Both the position numbers and the translations under genes were made by a program. From Gemmataceae bacterium (GTDB lineage Bacteria; Planctomycetota; Planctomycetia; Gemmatales; Gemmataceae): a stretch of 64,000 bases of DNA. The notes under the pieces were generated by a model. That model saw nothing but the letters and a program-made list of their open reading frames with translations, was not told the DNA's origin and did not search any database. Location: the NCBI GenBank assembly GCA_025055795.1, contig JANWVV010000012.1, positions 32,301-96,300 on the forward strand, given 5' to 3'. This document shows positions 1-8,758 of the stretch, piece by piece (positions within the stretch are counted from its first letter, which is position 1; each line of letters opens with the position of its first letter).

Positions 1-3000
1 TGACGACGCTGTTCTTCCGCAAGTCGTTCGGCTGGCAGGTTGGTTGCAGCAGCCGCGTCGATCAGGTCGCGAGCCTCATCGAGGCGTTGCAGGGCCTGAC
101 TTTGGTGGTGGATGGCCGGTTGACCACGCTGGAGAGCATCCTGAGCAGCTGCCAGATGGTCAATAGCCTGACGTAACGTATCTACCGCTTGTGCTGGTGG
201 ATCGTTACGTTGAAGGCGTTGCAACAGTTCCTGGGCCTGTTGGAGCAGTTGGGCCTGTTGCTGGGCCAATTGCTGTTGAGTGGCACTTCGTTGGGGTGAG
301 GGAGGCATTTGTGTGGCTTGCACAGTGCGTTGCAGCAGTATTTCCTGGGCGGTTCCCAGGGCATCGATGGCTTCGGCAGCGGCTTGCAAGCGGGCCAATT
401 CTGGCACTGTATCATCTGCGGGTTCGCGTAGAGCGCTAACAAGCCGTGCCAACCGTTCGCTGGCACGCTGGATCAAGCTGGTCGCCTGTTGCGGTTGGTT
501 GTGGCGCAAGGCTGTGGCTGCTTGCTGCACCTCCTGAGTGGCTGTCTGGCCCTGAGCAGCCTGAACGGCCCCTTGCAATGCTTCTGCTTCTGCCGCCGCA
601 TGCTCCGCAGCCCGACGCTGTTGTTCGGCCTGCAGTCTGTGTTGCCAGGCTTCGGCCTGAAGTATGGCCCGCTGGAAGGAATCAACGGGCAAAGACTGCG
701 CTTGCTCTTGTAATTGGGTACTCCGTTGGCTGGCCGCTTCGGCCTCTTTGCGGGCCTGATCTGCTTGGGCTCGCCGCATCTCCGCCAGACGGGCCGCACG
801 CTGCAATAGGGCCGTGATCTGTTCCGCCGTAGTTTCCAGACGATTGGCCTCTTTGTTCAATTCTGCTTTCTGAGTGGTGTCGAGCATTTCCCAGGGACGG
901 CCCGCCGGCAAAATTTCACCGAGTTTCTGCACTTCCCCCGCTTGTTGTATCAAGCGCTGGTGCAGGAGCTGGGCCTCGCTCCGGATGTCAGCGGCACCAC
1001 TCCACTCAGCTAGTAGCTCTACAAGGGCTTGCAACTGCTGTCGGACACGATGTTGCTGGCGTTCCAACGCGCTGAGCCGATCCTGAAGGTTCTGACCGAA
1101 CGTCGCCGGTTTGTCTGTTTGGCTTGCCTCTCGCAATTCCCATAAGCGATTGTCCAGAGCGGGAAGTTCCTGTTCTGCCAGACGACCGAGCAGATCGCTC
1201 ACTGCCTGTAGCCGACGAGTTACGGTGGATGGGGGGAGAGTGTTGGTCTGTGCCAAAGTATGTAAACGCTGGACGCGAGCAACCAGGCCATCGCGGTGAT
1301 CCTCGACTCGATGGCGCAGTTGCCGTTGCAACTGCTCTGTACGGAGCAGCCGTTCCCTTTGCGTGATGGAAGCGGGATTATCCGCAGGCGAGGAATATTG
1401 TCGAAGTTGTTCGATGGCTTCCAAGTGTAAATCGCGTAGTCGCATGCTCTCGGGTAAAAGAGCAGCCAGTTCCTTCTGGATCAGGGCCAACAGGGTTTCT
1501 TGCGTTACGATGGTCAGCGTAAAATCCCAGTTCTTGGTGCGTGACGTATCAGCGGAAGGAGTTTCAGTATTATCGCGTAGCACGGCGGCATAACCGGCAG
1601 GTTTGCACGGGCTGATCGTATCATTGTCCCAAGCGGCTAGCCGCACATGCAGGACGTCGCCCGGTCGAGGGGGGCGACCATCGAAGTGCCGCAGTTCTTG
1701 TAAGTTGACATTCCCTTGACTGCGAAAACGTTTGACAGGGAGCGTGGTTGCCGGACACCCCAATACCGCTGCAGCAGCAGGTTGCCAGTTCTCGCAGTGG
1801 AAAATGTCCCGGACCAAAATCACGTTTTCTCCTTCCCAGCAATACTCCAGACTGATACGTCGCAGGCCATAGCGCTGGTCCGTGACGCCAAAGTGCACAG
1901 CCAGTTGGGCTGTAGGGAGGTACCATGGAGGATCTTGGCCTTGTATGGGCCGATGGAGAACGACCTGGGGCACCGGATCCGGGGTTAATCGGATCTCCAG
2001 CAAGCGAGTGCTGGTTAATCCTGTTTTGTCTGTCAGTTTCCAGGCATAAGTGCCGGCAAATGGTGGTTGGAATCGTCCACGGATGCATGTGTCTTCGGCG
2101 TACAATTCCAGCGGTATGTCCACGTCAAACGCCTGATGCAATGTTAGCAACGGGGGAAGCAGGGCGGGGCTGGAGACGCTTAAGGCTCCTATGGGGCTGA
2201 GAATTGGCAGCGGCGGTATCGGGCCGACGTAGACTAAGCGAGCCTCCCGGAGGGGAGTATCGCAGCGGGCGTCCACCTGCAGGATAGAGCCCATTGGGAT
2301 CTCAATGACGGCGGCGGCGTCGGGTAAGTCCGCTACAGGCAAACCCGTATAGGGTGGCGGGTAAACACGAAACTGAGGCGATGGACGCCCGCGCCAGGCG
2401 AGAAACTGCGGTGGCGGAACTACAGTCACCGTATGCCAGGGAGTCGTCGCATCATTAGCGCGAAGGCGGAATTGGTAAGAGCCGGTGAAGCGTTGTCCCT
2501 CCCAACGGACAACTACGGGGGCTGCGTTTCCTTCAACGGGGTTCCGCGTCAGAGGGTAGGCGTCACTCCATTGCTGACCATCGGCCAGCAGAATGTCTAC
2601 GTAAGCCTGATCCGGCAGAACGCCACTAACGACAAAAACTAACGCCCAGGACTCGCCACGGGCCAGGCGTTCGGGCAAAACCGACGGTTCCACGATGTGT
2701 ATGTGCGTTCGTGTCGGCCAGGGATGGGAGCCATAGGGATCAGCCAGCCGGAGCAAGGCCACGGCCGCCCGTTGACGGTCCAGCAGTGCAAATATCCCAG
2801 CCAGAAGTGACAGGGCCACGGCCAGCCCAATCGCCCGCCAGACAGGACCGCTCGGAACCTCGACGGAGAACTCGGCACGCTCCTGCAAACGCCGTGCGGC
2901 ACGAATCACGGCGGCCTCAAATGAGGCGGACGGGTGAGGATCGTGTGTACACCTTTGCCCTTGTTGCCTCAGAAACGAAACGGCCGAGGCCAGGGTGTCG

Positions 3001-3317
3001 TGCCACTGAGGGTGCTGGTTTTCCAACTCCAGGGCCACCTGCAGGGGGTCTGTACGTAATCGCCACAACGGCAACCAGTACCAGCGGAACAATCCGAGAG
3101 TGACAGTCAAGATAAAGACCAGTTCCCCTGCACGGAACCAGCCGGGTAACGATACCAGAACATCACACATACTGCTCGACAGCACTAGCAGGAGCACAAA
3201 AGTCCAAAGGTAGGCCGTGGCACGGACCAGCAGGTGTAGTCGACGCGTGCGACCGAGAACCGCCAGGTTGTCTATCAGGGATTCGCGTAATTCGGGCGGT
3301 CGTAAAACAAGGCTCAT
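1..3317 (-). CDS. Large membrane-anchored coiled-coil protein, DUF4175-like (partial, runs off left edge)
   Basis: The reading frame is open for about 1105 codons from the ATG at 3317 to the window edge, with no stop seen, so the C-terminus lies outside. The start follows a 196-base gap after the upstream BatA/vWA gene. Three hydrophobic segments are visible at about residues 33-50, 62-82 and 160-178. A beta-rich middle part follows (about 200-600), and then a very long Gln/Ala/Glu/Arg-rich helical stretch (about 600 to the edge) with many QLLQQAQ-like runs typical of coiled coil. This architecture, placed just downstream of BatA/vWA genes, resembles the planctomycete proteins annotated DUF4175. 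That family name is from memory and is tentative. Probable role: an envelope protein working with the BatA/vWA partner. No catalytic motif was recognised. Confidence 0.75.
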   Translation of the reverse strand, partial: MSLVLRPPELRESLIDNLAVLGRTRRLHLLVRATAYLWTFVLLLVLSSSMCDVLVSLPGWFRAGELVFILTVTLGLFRWYWLPLWRLRTDPLQVALELENQHPQWHDTLASAVSFLRQQGQRCTHDPHPSASFEAAVIRAARRLQERAEFSVEVPSGPVWRAIGLAVALSLLAGIFALLDRQRAAVALLRLADPYGSHPWPTRTHIHIVEPSVLPERLARGESWALVFVVSGVLPDQAYVDILLADGQQWSDAYPLTRNPVEGNAAPVVVRWEGQRFTGSYQFRLRANDATTPWHTVTVVPPPQFLAWRGRPSPQFRVYPPPYTGLPVADLPDAAAVIEIPMGSILQVDARCDTPLREARLVYVGPIPPLPILSPIGALSVSSPALLPPLLTLHQAFDVDIPLELYAEDTCIRGRFQPPFAGTYAWKLTDKTGLTSTRLLEIRLTPDPVPQVVLHRPIQGQDPPWYLPTAQLAVHFGVTDQRYGLRRISLEYCWEGENVILVRDIFHCENWQPAAAAVLGCPATTLPVKRFRSQGNVNLQELRHFDGRPPRPGDVLHVRLAAWDNDTISPCKPAGYAAVLRDNTETPSADTSRTKNWDFTLTIVTQETLLALIQKELAALLPESMRLRDLHLEAIEQLRQYSSPADNPASITQRERLLRTEQLQRQLRHRVEDHRDGLVARVQRLHTLAQTNTLPPSTVTRRLQAVSDLLGRLAEQELPALDNRLWELREASQTDKPATFGQNLQDRLSALERQQHRVRQQLQALVELLAEWSGAADIRSEAQLLHQRLIQQAGEVQKLGEILPAGRPWEMLDTTQKAELNKEANRLETTAEQITALLQRAARLAEMRRAQADQARKEAEAASQRSTQLQEQAQSLPVDSFQRAILQAEAWQHRLQAEQQRRAAEHAAAEAEALQGAVQAAQGQTATQEVQQAATALRHNQPQQATSLIQRASERLARLVSALREPADDTVPELARLQAAAEAIDALGTAQEILLQRTVQATQMPPSPQRSATQQQLAQQQAQLLQQAQELLQRLQRNDPPAQAVDTLRQAIDHLAAAQDALQRGQPAIHHQSQALQRLDEARDLIDAAAATNLPAERLAEEQRR

Positions 3318-3513
3318 GGCTGTGTTCCGCTAACAGGCGTCCCCTTGGTATCCCCGCACGTCATTGTTTTGCACTAGTGTCCCTAAGCAAATGCGGTTTG
3401 CGGGTGTGTTAGGTCGTTTTCTCTGGACCTTGGCAGCCCTATTTCTCCTTGCCGGACATCGACTGTAGTCGACGTGCAAAAAGCCAGGGTGTTTACGCTA
3501 TTTCCCCTTCCCA

Positions 3514-6500
3514 TCATAACAAGCGGACCGATTTACGCAAAAGCCACTCGCTGGTCAGCAATACAAGTACTAGTGCGTAGATCACGGGCAGATTCCACAG
3601 CGGGAATGGCGGCTCGGACTGATGTAACGGGATGCGGGGGAAGGGGGGCAGGTCACTCCAGAGGTTTTTGACGTCTACCAGGGTGAAGAAGCGTCCTTGG
3701 CTGCGGGCGGCGGCCTCCTGCAACTCCTGTCGATTCAACTCCAAGCGGTCGAGTTCGGTCCAGGGGGGAAGCACGCGGACCGTTGCGGCGGGTGGCGGCT
3801 GGCCGGGGGGTGATTCCGGTTCGCTCAGTGTGAAGTGGTACTCGCCTTCAGGCGTGCGTGTCAGGAGATATTCATACTGCGGTAGCGGGCCAGGAACGCG
3901 GGTCAAGGTTAACGTCTGGACTTCACCGCCTATGGTTTGGGAAGTAGCGGAGCCATCGCTTGAGTGCAACGGACGACGCAGCAGAGTAACTCGGACCGTT
4001 TGGTTGGTGTCGGGAGGGGAGGTTTCGACGGGGAAACGCACCACCACTTTCATGGTTTCGTCACGTCGGAACTCCGCTTTAGGCACCACTTTCAATTCCG
4101 GTCGACGCACGCGGGCACGGCCGAGAAAACGAATCGTCTGCAGCCAGAAGCGGTCGAAATGTTCCTCATACTGACGCCAGCGCCACCGCCAGGTGTCATC
4201 GAAACCTAAAAACAGCACGGTTCCCGCTCCCGCGAATGTCTGCAGGATAAGCGGCTGCTGGTCTGCTTCTGAGCGGCCGGGGACTGCGGCCGTGGCCAGG
4301 ACAATCGCGTGGGGTTTACGTTGATAGCCGCTCGCATGCCAGTACAGCAGCGGCAATTGTTGCCACAGCCGGAGCGAGTCGGCGGGGTCTGGAGCCAGCC
4401 GCAAGCAGGGATGCTGCTGTCCCAGCTCTGTCAGATGCAGGCGGAATCCCTCGGTAGCCACGGGGGACGACGCTTCGGCAACGCCTGATCGCAGGGTTAT
4501 CGGCAGGACGTCGGCCAGTGGTGTATCTGCCCAACTAGCAGGCGTGAAGTGAGCCCCGGATAACAGAAGCAAGCCACCGCCTCGTTGTGTCACAAACTCG
4601 GCCAGGTCCTGCAGCGTGCGCGACGTGTGAGGCAGTTGACGGGGATCAATATCCCCCAGCACGACCACATCGTAGGCAAACAACTGCTCGCGGGTAGGGA
4701 AGTCACCACGGAAGGCGGAACGATCCGTGTTGGCCCAACCTTGAGAAGCGTTCAAAAGTACCGTCTCTACCTCCATGCTCCGTCCACCGAGTGAATGTTC
4801 CGATTCACGCTCCAGCAGAACCTTGAGAAACCTGAAGTCGTAACGTGGCCGTCCCTCAACAAGTAAAACACGCAACCGGCGAGCTTCTGTAACCCAGACG
4901 GTACGCTCTAGACGGTTATTGCTGACATAGCTTTCGCCTGGTAGGGGGGGTACTTGCAGTACGAAGATTTTTTCACCCGGCGTCTGGGGAGAATACGTGA
5001 GGGTAACCGGTGTAGGAACCCCGCTCCCCCGGGGCAGGACATCCACACGGGCACGCTCGATAAGCTGGCCCGTGGATCGGTCCTTTTCGTACAAAATTAC
5101 CGGTACGGGAGTTGTAACAATGGTGCTGCGGAGACTGAGACGCGCGTCGAAGACCAGACGATCGCCGATCGTTACCGTGTCCTCGCTCTGAAGGTCGGAT
5201 AGAATCAGATCCGGAGCCTCCCAAGTATCTCCTATGCCGATCAGGTAAAGGGGAACACCCGCTTGGGCGGCCTGTTGAGCTACGGCGGCCCAATCCTCCC
5301 CCGCGGTGATAATCCCGTCTGTAAATAGGACGACGCCGCTCAGCGGTGCACCGCGGAATGCCTTCAGGATGGTTTGAACTCCGTCCCCCAGCCGTGAGGC
5401 GTTACCCTCTGCCTGTAAAGTGTTCAACACCTCGCGAGCATTTTCCAGGCTAGTTTCATCTTCAACAATCGATAACGGGCGTAGCGTGCCTTCCAGGCTA
5501 AACAAATGGAGCCGCACCTGGTATTGCCGTAAAAGTTGAGCCAATCCATCGTAGCGAGGGTCGGTCAGTAGTTTCTGCACCAACTGCAACCGGCTCAGTG
5601 AGGCAGAGCCATTCCCCTGAGCTAGTTCCTCCACCACGGCTCGTACGGCAGGATCCTTGAAATCGTCCGTGTGACTCATACTGCGACTGACGTCGATCAC
5701 AACAACCAGATCGGGCCAGCCTTGACGATCAAAGACCACCTGCCATTGCAACAAAATTACCAGTAACACAACGGCGCAAGCGAGGAAGCGGAATATGGCC
5801 GGCAGACCAAGCCTGAGCCAACTGGTCGCGTGACGTTCCCGACGATAAATGACAATAATTCCTGCCAGAAGTGCAACAAGGGCTCCAAGCAGGGCCCAGC
5901 GATCCCATCCTGGTTGACGAAACAGCAAGGGGGACCGCTCCAGGCGTATCGCGGCGTTTTCCCCTGGAACAGGAGCTGGTGTCTTGACCACTTGTTCCAG
6001 GCGTTCCCTCCAGGCAGCAGGCAGCCAGTCCAAGGATCCTTGATGACGGAAATCCTGAACAATCAACAATAGCAGAAGAACAAAAACGGTACTGGCCACT
6101 AGTACAAGGGGCATCTGCCAGAGCAACCGTCCTGGGGAAGGAGCAGAAGTTGGAGGTGAGGTTGATATGGTGGATGGGCGTGCCGTCCATCCAGCAGCGG
6201 GCCCCCACCGCCAGGCGAGATACACCTCTAGCAGAAGGATCAGTAAGGCGGCAATGGCCAGTCCCCGTGCCAGGCGTGGTCCCCGTGGACGGGGTGCTAC
6301 TGTGATTGTTGCCCCGCTGTGCGTGCTGGGCACAATTTCGGTCACCGATGTGACCACTTGCGCGGGTTGCAACAGAGCCGTCTCAGCTCGATTGAGTCGT
6401 TTCAAATCGGCTTCAGCTAGCTGATCGGCGACTGCTGCAGGCGGATTAACCCAGAAAATACTCGTTTTGCCCTGATCTGCATGCAAAAGGTGTGCACCCA

Positions 6501-8508
6501 ATTGGGTTATTGGGGCTATACGCACAACGGCCATTTGATCTTCGGCCAGCAGCCTGAAGCGACGGCCATCCCCCTCGGGGGGTTGCCAGCGTACCGTTAG
6601 TCCTACGGATGATAGGGGGTAGTATTCCTCTAGAGGATCGCCTACCGTGAGAGTGTGACGATCGGGGGGGATGGCAGCGTAGCGCAATAATTCCTGGTGG
6701 AAAGGGAGATAGGTAGGCAGGACGGGCCAATCATTCCAATCCTCGTTGAACGAGCTTGTGAACAGGAAGACCCGGCCACGTTGCCATCGCCATTCCAGCA
6801 GGGCGGGATCGGATTGGGCGGGGCCTTTGTCGCGTTGGCCGGGGACGAAATCCATCCAGCGATACACTCCGCTTTGAGGCGTTGGACGTACACGGATGTA
6901 TCGGCGAAACGGCACGCTGATCAATCCCCCTCTTACCCGCTCGTCCCGGAACAGGGCCAGCAGGGGTTGTCGGAAGGCCTCTTCAGAAGCGGCCAGTCGA
7001 AAACTTTCCTCCGCTTTGTCAGGAACAGGGGCAGACCCCACAACTTCTTCGAGCGGAAATGGGAGGAGTCCCTTACCCCCTTGGTGCAAAATGCGATTGT
7101 ACTCCTGGAGGTGAGCAGCGGTATTAGGGCCAAGACCCCAAATGATGGTTCCCCCTCGGCGGGAAAAAGCTTCAAGGCGAGCGAGCCACTCCGGGCTGGG
7201 CACGGGAAGGTCACACAGATAAACGGCATCGACGTCCTCGAGGCTGCCCAGGGCGGGGTCGGAAAACTCGGCTACGGTCAGCACCCGTGGACGGGCCGGC
7301 GTCCATTCGCCGGCCTCTGGATCGGGCAGCAAGGCCCGTTGCAGGTCTACCGCGGTCCGCCTCTGGGCTTGGGCTTCTGGCCGGCCCTCAACCAGGGCCA
7401 CCGGGATAGTTCCCCGCACGGGGACTACCAGGCCACGACGATCGTCCTGGGCAAGGGCATCACGGTTAGTGACCTGTACTACTACCAGATGTTGACCAAT
7501 TTCGCTGAAACGAATTGGCGTTTGCTGTCCGAAAGTGACAGTGGTTCGTCCACCAGGAGGCAGACTTTTTATGACCACCTGCTCACTGGCCACCGGATGA
7601 GTGTAGTCACCCCCCGGGCGGGCTATGAGTAGTTGCACAGGGAGGTCCTGACATTCCTGCAGGCCAAAATTGACAATAACGGCGGAGACTGAAACGGCAC
7701 TGTTTACCAGCGGGGCAGGATCGGAAATGCGTACCTCAGCCACGCAGAGATTGTCCGTGTCGTGCCGGGCCACGTCGACAATCGCTACGTCAGCCCGCTT
7801 CGTCAGACGCTGCCAAGCATCGGAGGTTTTGTCCTGCTCCTCGCTTTTCAGGAGTCCTTGCCAGGCAGCCCGCTGCAGATCGGTCAGAAAGGTCACTTGC
7901 TTGCGGGGATAAGACGGGGGCGAACGGGCGAGAATATCTTCGATGAGCGGCAGTGCTGTGGCCAGCGGTGTGGCACCGGGCACAGGATGCATCAGGTCAA
8001 TTTCCCGGCCGACACGCTCGGTATCGATAGTCGGTCCTGGAACCGGTATTTCCACACCCTCCCCGACAAGGACGACGCTGAAAGCATCCCCGCTGTTGGC
8101 TTGCTCTAACAGTTGTCGTGCTTGGCGTTGTATTTCTTCCCAACGACTGTCGCCCGAATCGAGCCGAGCCAGACTGCTAAGGGTACCATCCAAAACCAGA
8201 ATGTGATGGGTACGCGGCGTGCGGATCACCGTTTCCAGACTACCCGGCCATAGATACTGCCAGAAACGTTCCGCCCAGCTAGTAGCAGCGACCATAGCTG
8301 CAAGCGGAAGGGTCAAGACCATAATCCGCACAAGCAGCAGTATCCACTGTTCAAGACGACGGTGATGTCGTCGCTCCGCCACCAACAAAAAACGGATGGC
8401 GGCCCAGGAGACGATCCGATAACGGCGACGAAATAGTAAATGGATTGCTAGGGGAACGCCCACGGCGGCAATCATTCCCACTATAGCCATCGCGGGCGTA
8501 AAGATCAT
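3514..8508 (-). CDS. BatA-like / von Willebrand A fusion protein (1664 aa)
   Basis: The N-terminus (residues 1-70) is a BatA/aerotolerance-regulator domain: a first membrane helix, the motif IHLLFRRRYRIVSWAAIRFL, then a second helix. A first vWA-like domain (about 102-245) has VLDGTLSS where a MIDAS would be DxSxS, so its metal site looks degenerate. CARDB-like and Rossmann-like parts follow, then a helix at 747-766. A second unit then begins with helices near 796-818, 872-887 and 905-922. Its vWA domain has an intact MIDAS (DVSRS at 939-943, TDG at 1063-1065). A glutamine-amidotransferase-like fold (about 1212-1440, VVVLGDIDP and GGGLLLLSG) and a C-terminal helix (about 1637-1655) complete it. 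In related genomes these two units are normally separate genes, so this appears to be a fusion. vWA/BatA proteins usually work with MoxR AAA ATPases, but no moxR gene is seen here. The start is ATG 8508. Confidence 0.85.
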   Translation of the reverse strand: MIFTPAMAIVGMIAAVGVPLAIHLLFRRRYRIVSWAAIRFLLVAERRHHRRLEQWILLLVRIMVLTLPLAAMVAATSWAERFWQYLWPGSLETVIRTPRTHHILVLDGTLSSLARLDSGDSRWEEIQRQARQLLEQANSGDAFSVVLVGEGVEIPVPGPTIDTERVGREIDLMHPVPGATPLATALPLIEDILARSPPSYPRKQVTFLTDLQRAAWQGLLKSEEQDKTSDAWQRLTKRADVAIVDVARHDTDNLCVAEVRISDPAPLVNSAVSVSAVIVNFGLQECQDLPVQLLIARPGGDYTHPVASEQVVIKSLPPGGRTTVTFGQQTPIRFSEIGQHLVVVQVTNRDALAQDDRRGLVVPVRGTIPVALVEGRPEAQAQRRTAVDLQRALLPDPEAGEWTPARPRVLTVAEFSDPALGSLEDVDAVYLCDLPVPSPEWLARLEAFSRRGGTIIWGLGPNTAAHLQEYNRILHQGGKGLLPFPLEEVVGSAPVPDKAEESFRLAASEEAFRQPLLALFRDERVRGGLISVPFRRYIRVRPTPQSGVYRWMDFVPGQRDKGPAQSDPALLEWRWQRGRVFLFTSSFNEDWNDWPVLPTYLPFHQELLRYAAIPPDRHTLTVGDPLEEYYPLSSVGLTVRWQPPEGDGRRFRLLAEDQMAVVRIAPITQLGAHLLHADQGKTSIFWVNPPAAVADQLAEADLKRLNRAETALLQPAQVVTSVTEIVPSTHSGATITVAPRPRGPRLARGLAIAALLILLLEVYLAWRWGPAAGWTARPSTISTSPPTSAPSPGRLLWQMPLVLVASTVFVLLLLLIVQDFRHQGSLDWLPAAWRERLEQVVKTPAPVPGENAAIRLERSPLLFRQPGWDRWALLGALVALLAGIIVIYRRERHATSWLRLGLPAIFRFLACAVVLLVILLQWQVVFDRQGWPDLVVVIDVSRSMSHTDDFKDPAVRAVVEELAQGNGSASLSRLQLVQKLLTDPRYDGLAQLLRQYQVRLHLFSLEGTLRPLSIVEDETSLENAREVLNTLQAEGNASRLGDGVQTILKAFRGAPLSGVVLFTDGIITAGEDWAAVAQQAAQAGVPLYLIGIGDTWEAPDLILSDLQSEDTVTIGDRLVFDARLSLRSTIVTTPVPVILYEKDRSTGQLIERARVDVLPRGSGVPTPVTLTYSPQTPGEKIFVLQVPPLPGESYVSNNRLERTVWVTEARRLRVLLVEGRPRYDFRFLKVLLERESEHSLGGRSMEVETVLLNASQGWANTDRSAFRGDFPTREQLFAYDVVVLGDIDPRQLPHTSRTLQDLAEFVTQRGGGLLLLSGAHFTPASWADTPLADVLPITLRSGVAEASSPVATEGFRLHLTELGQQHPCLRLAPDPADSLRLWQQLPLLYWHASGYQRKPHAIVLATAAVPGRSEADQQPLILQTFAGAGTVLFLGFDDTWRWRWRQYEEHFDRFWLQTIRFLGRARVRRPELKVVPKAEFRRDETMKVVVRFPVETSPPDTNQTVRVTLLRRPLHSSDGSATSQTIGGEVQTLTLTRVPGPLPQYEYLLTRTPEGEYHFTLSEPESPPGQPPPAATVRVLPPWTELDRLELNRQELQEAAARSQGRFFTLVDVKNLWSDLPPFPRIPLHQSEPPFPLWNLPVIYALVLVLLTSEWLLRKSVRLL

Positions 8509-8675
8509 GGCTGCAACTCGATATAACCCGGATACGCTGGAAACGTAGCTTTAGCCCGATTCCCTCGTTGTATATTCTATGAAGATGCACGACAGGCCTA
8601 GTGGAATCCCCCAGGTCGAACCAAAACAAAAACGAAACTTGTTATCATTAGTAACTTGTAGCCAGGTTGTCGTAT

Positions 8676-8697
8676 GGTCAAAGACCACACCTTGACC
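8676..8697. repeat. Inverted repeat between caspase-like and BatA/vWA genes
   Basis: GGTCAA (8676-8681) and TTGACC (8692-8697) form a 6-bp perfect dyad with a 10-base spacer. It lies in the 250-base gap between the stop of the caspase-like gene and the start of the BatA/vWA gene. It could be a weak hairpin terminator or an operator; there is no T-run on either strand. Nothing else is recognisable in the gap. Confidence 0.3.
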
Positions 8698-8758
8698 GTG
8701 TAGTTATTATTTTGGCAATCCCTCATGTTGTTACGGCTACTTTTTGGCGGAGTCCATC

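Noticed and set aside
6697..7632. A 311-codon open frame on the plus strand
   Set aside because: It lies entirely antisense to the BatA/vWA gene, has no ribosome-binding site and shows no recognisable domain; it is a shadow frame of GC-rich coding DNA.
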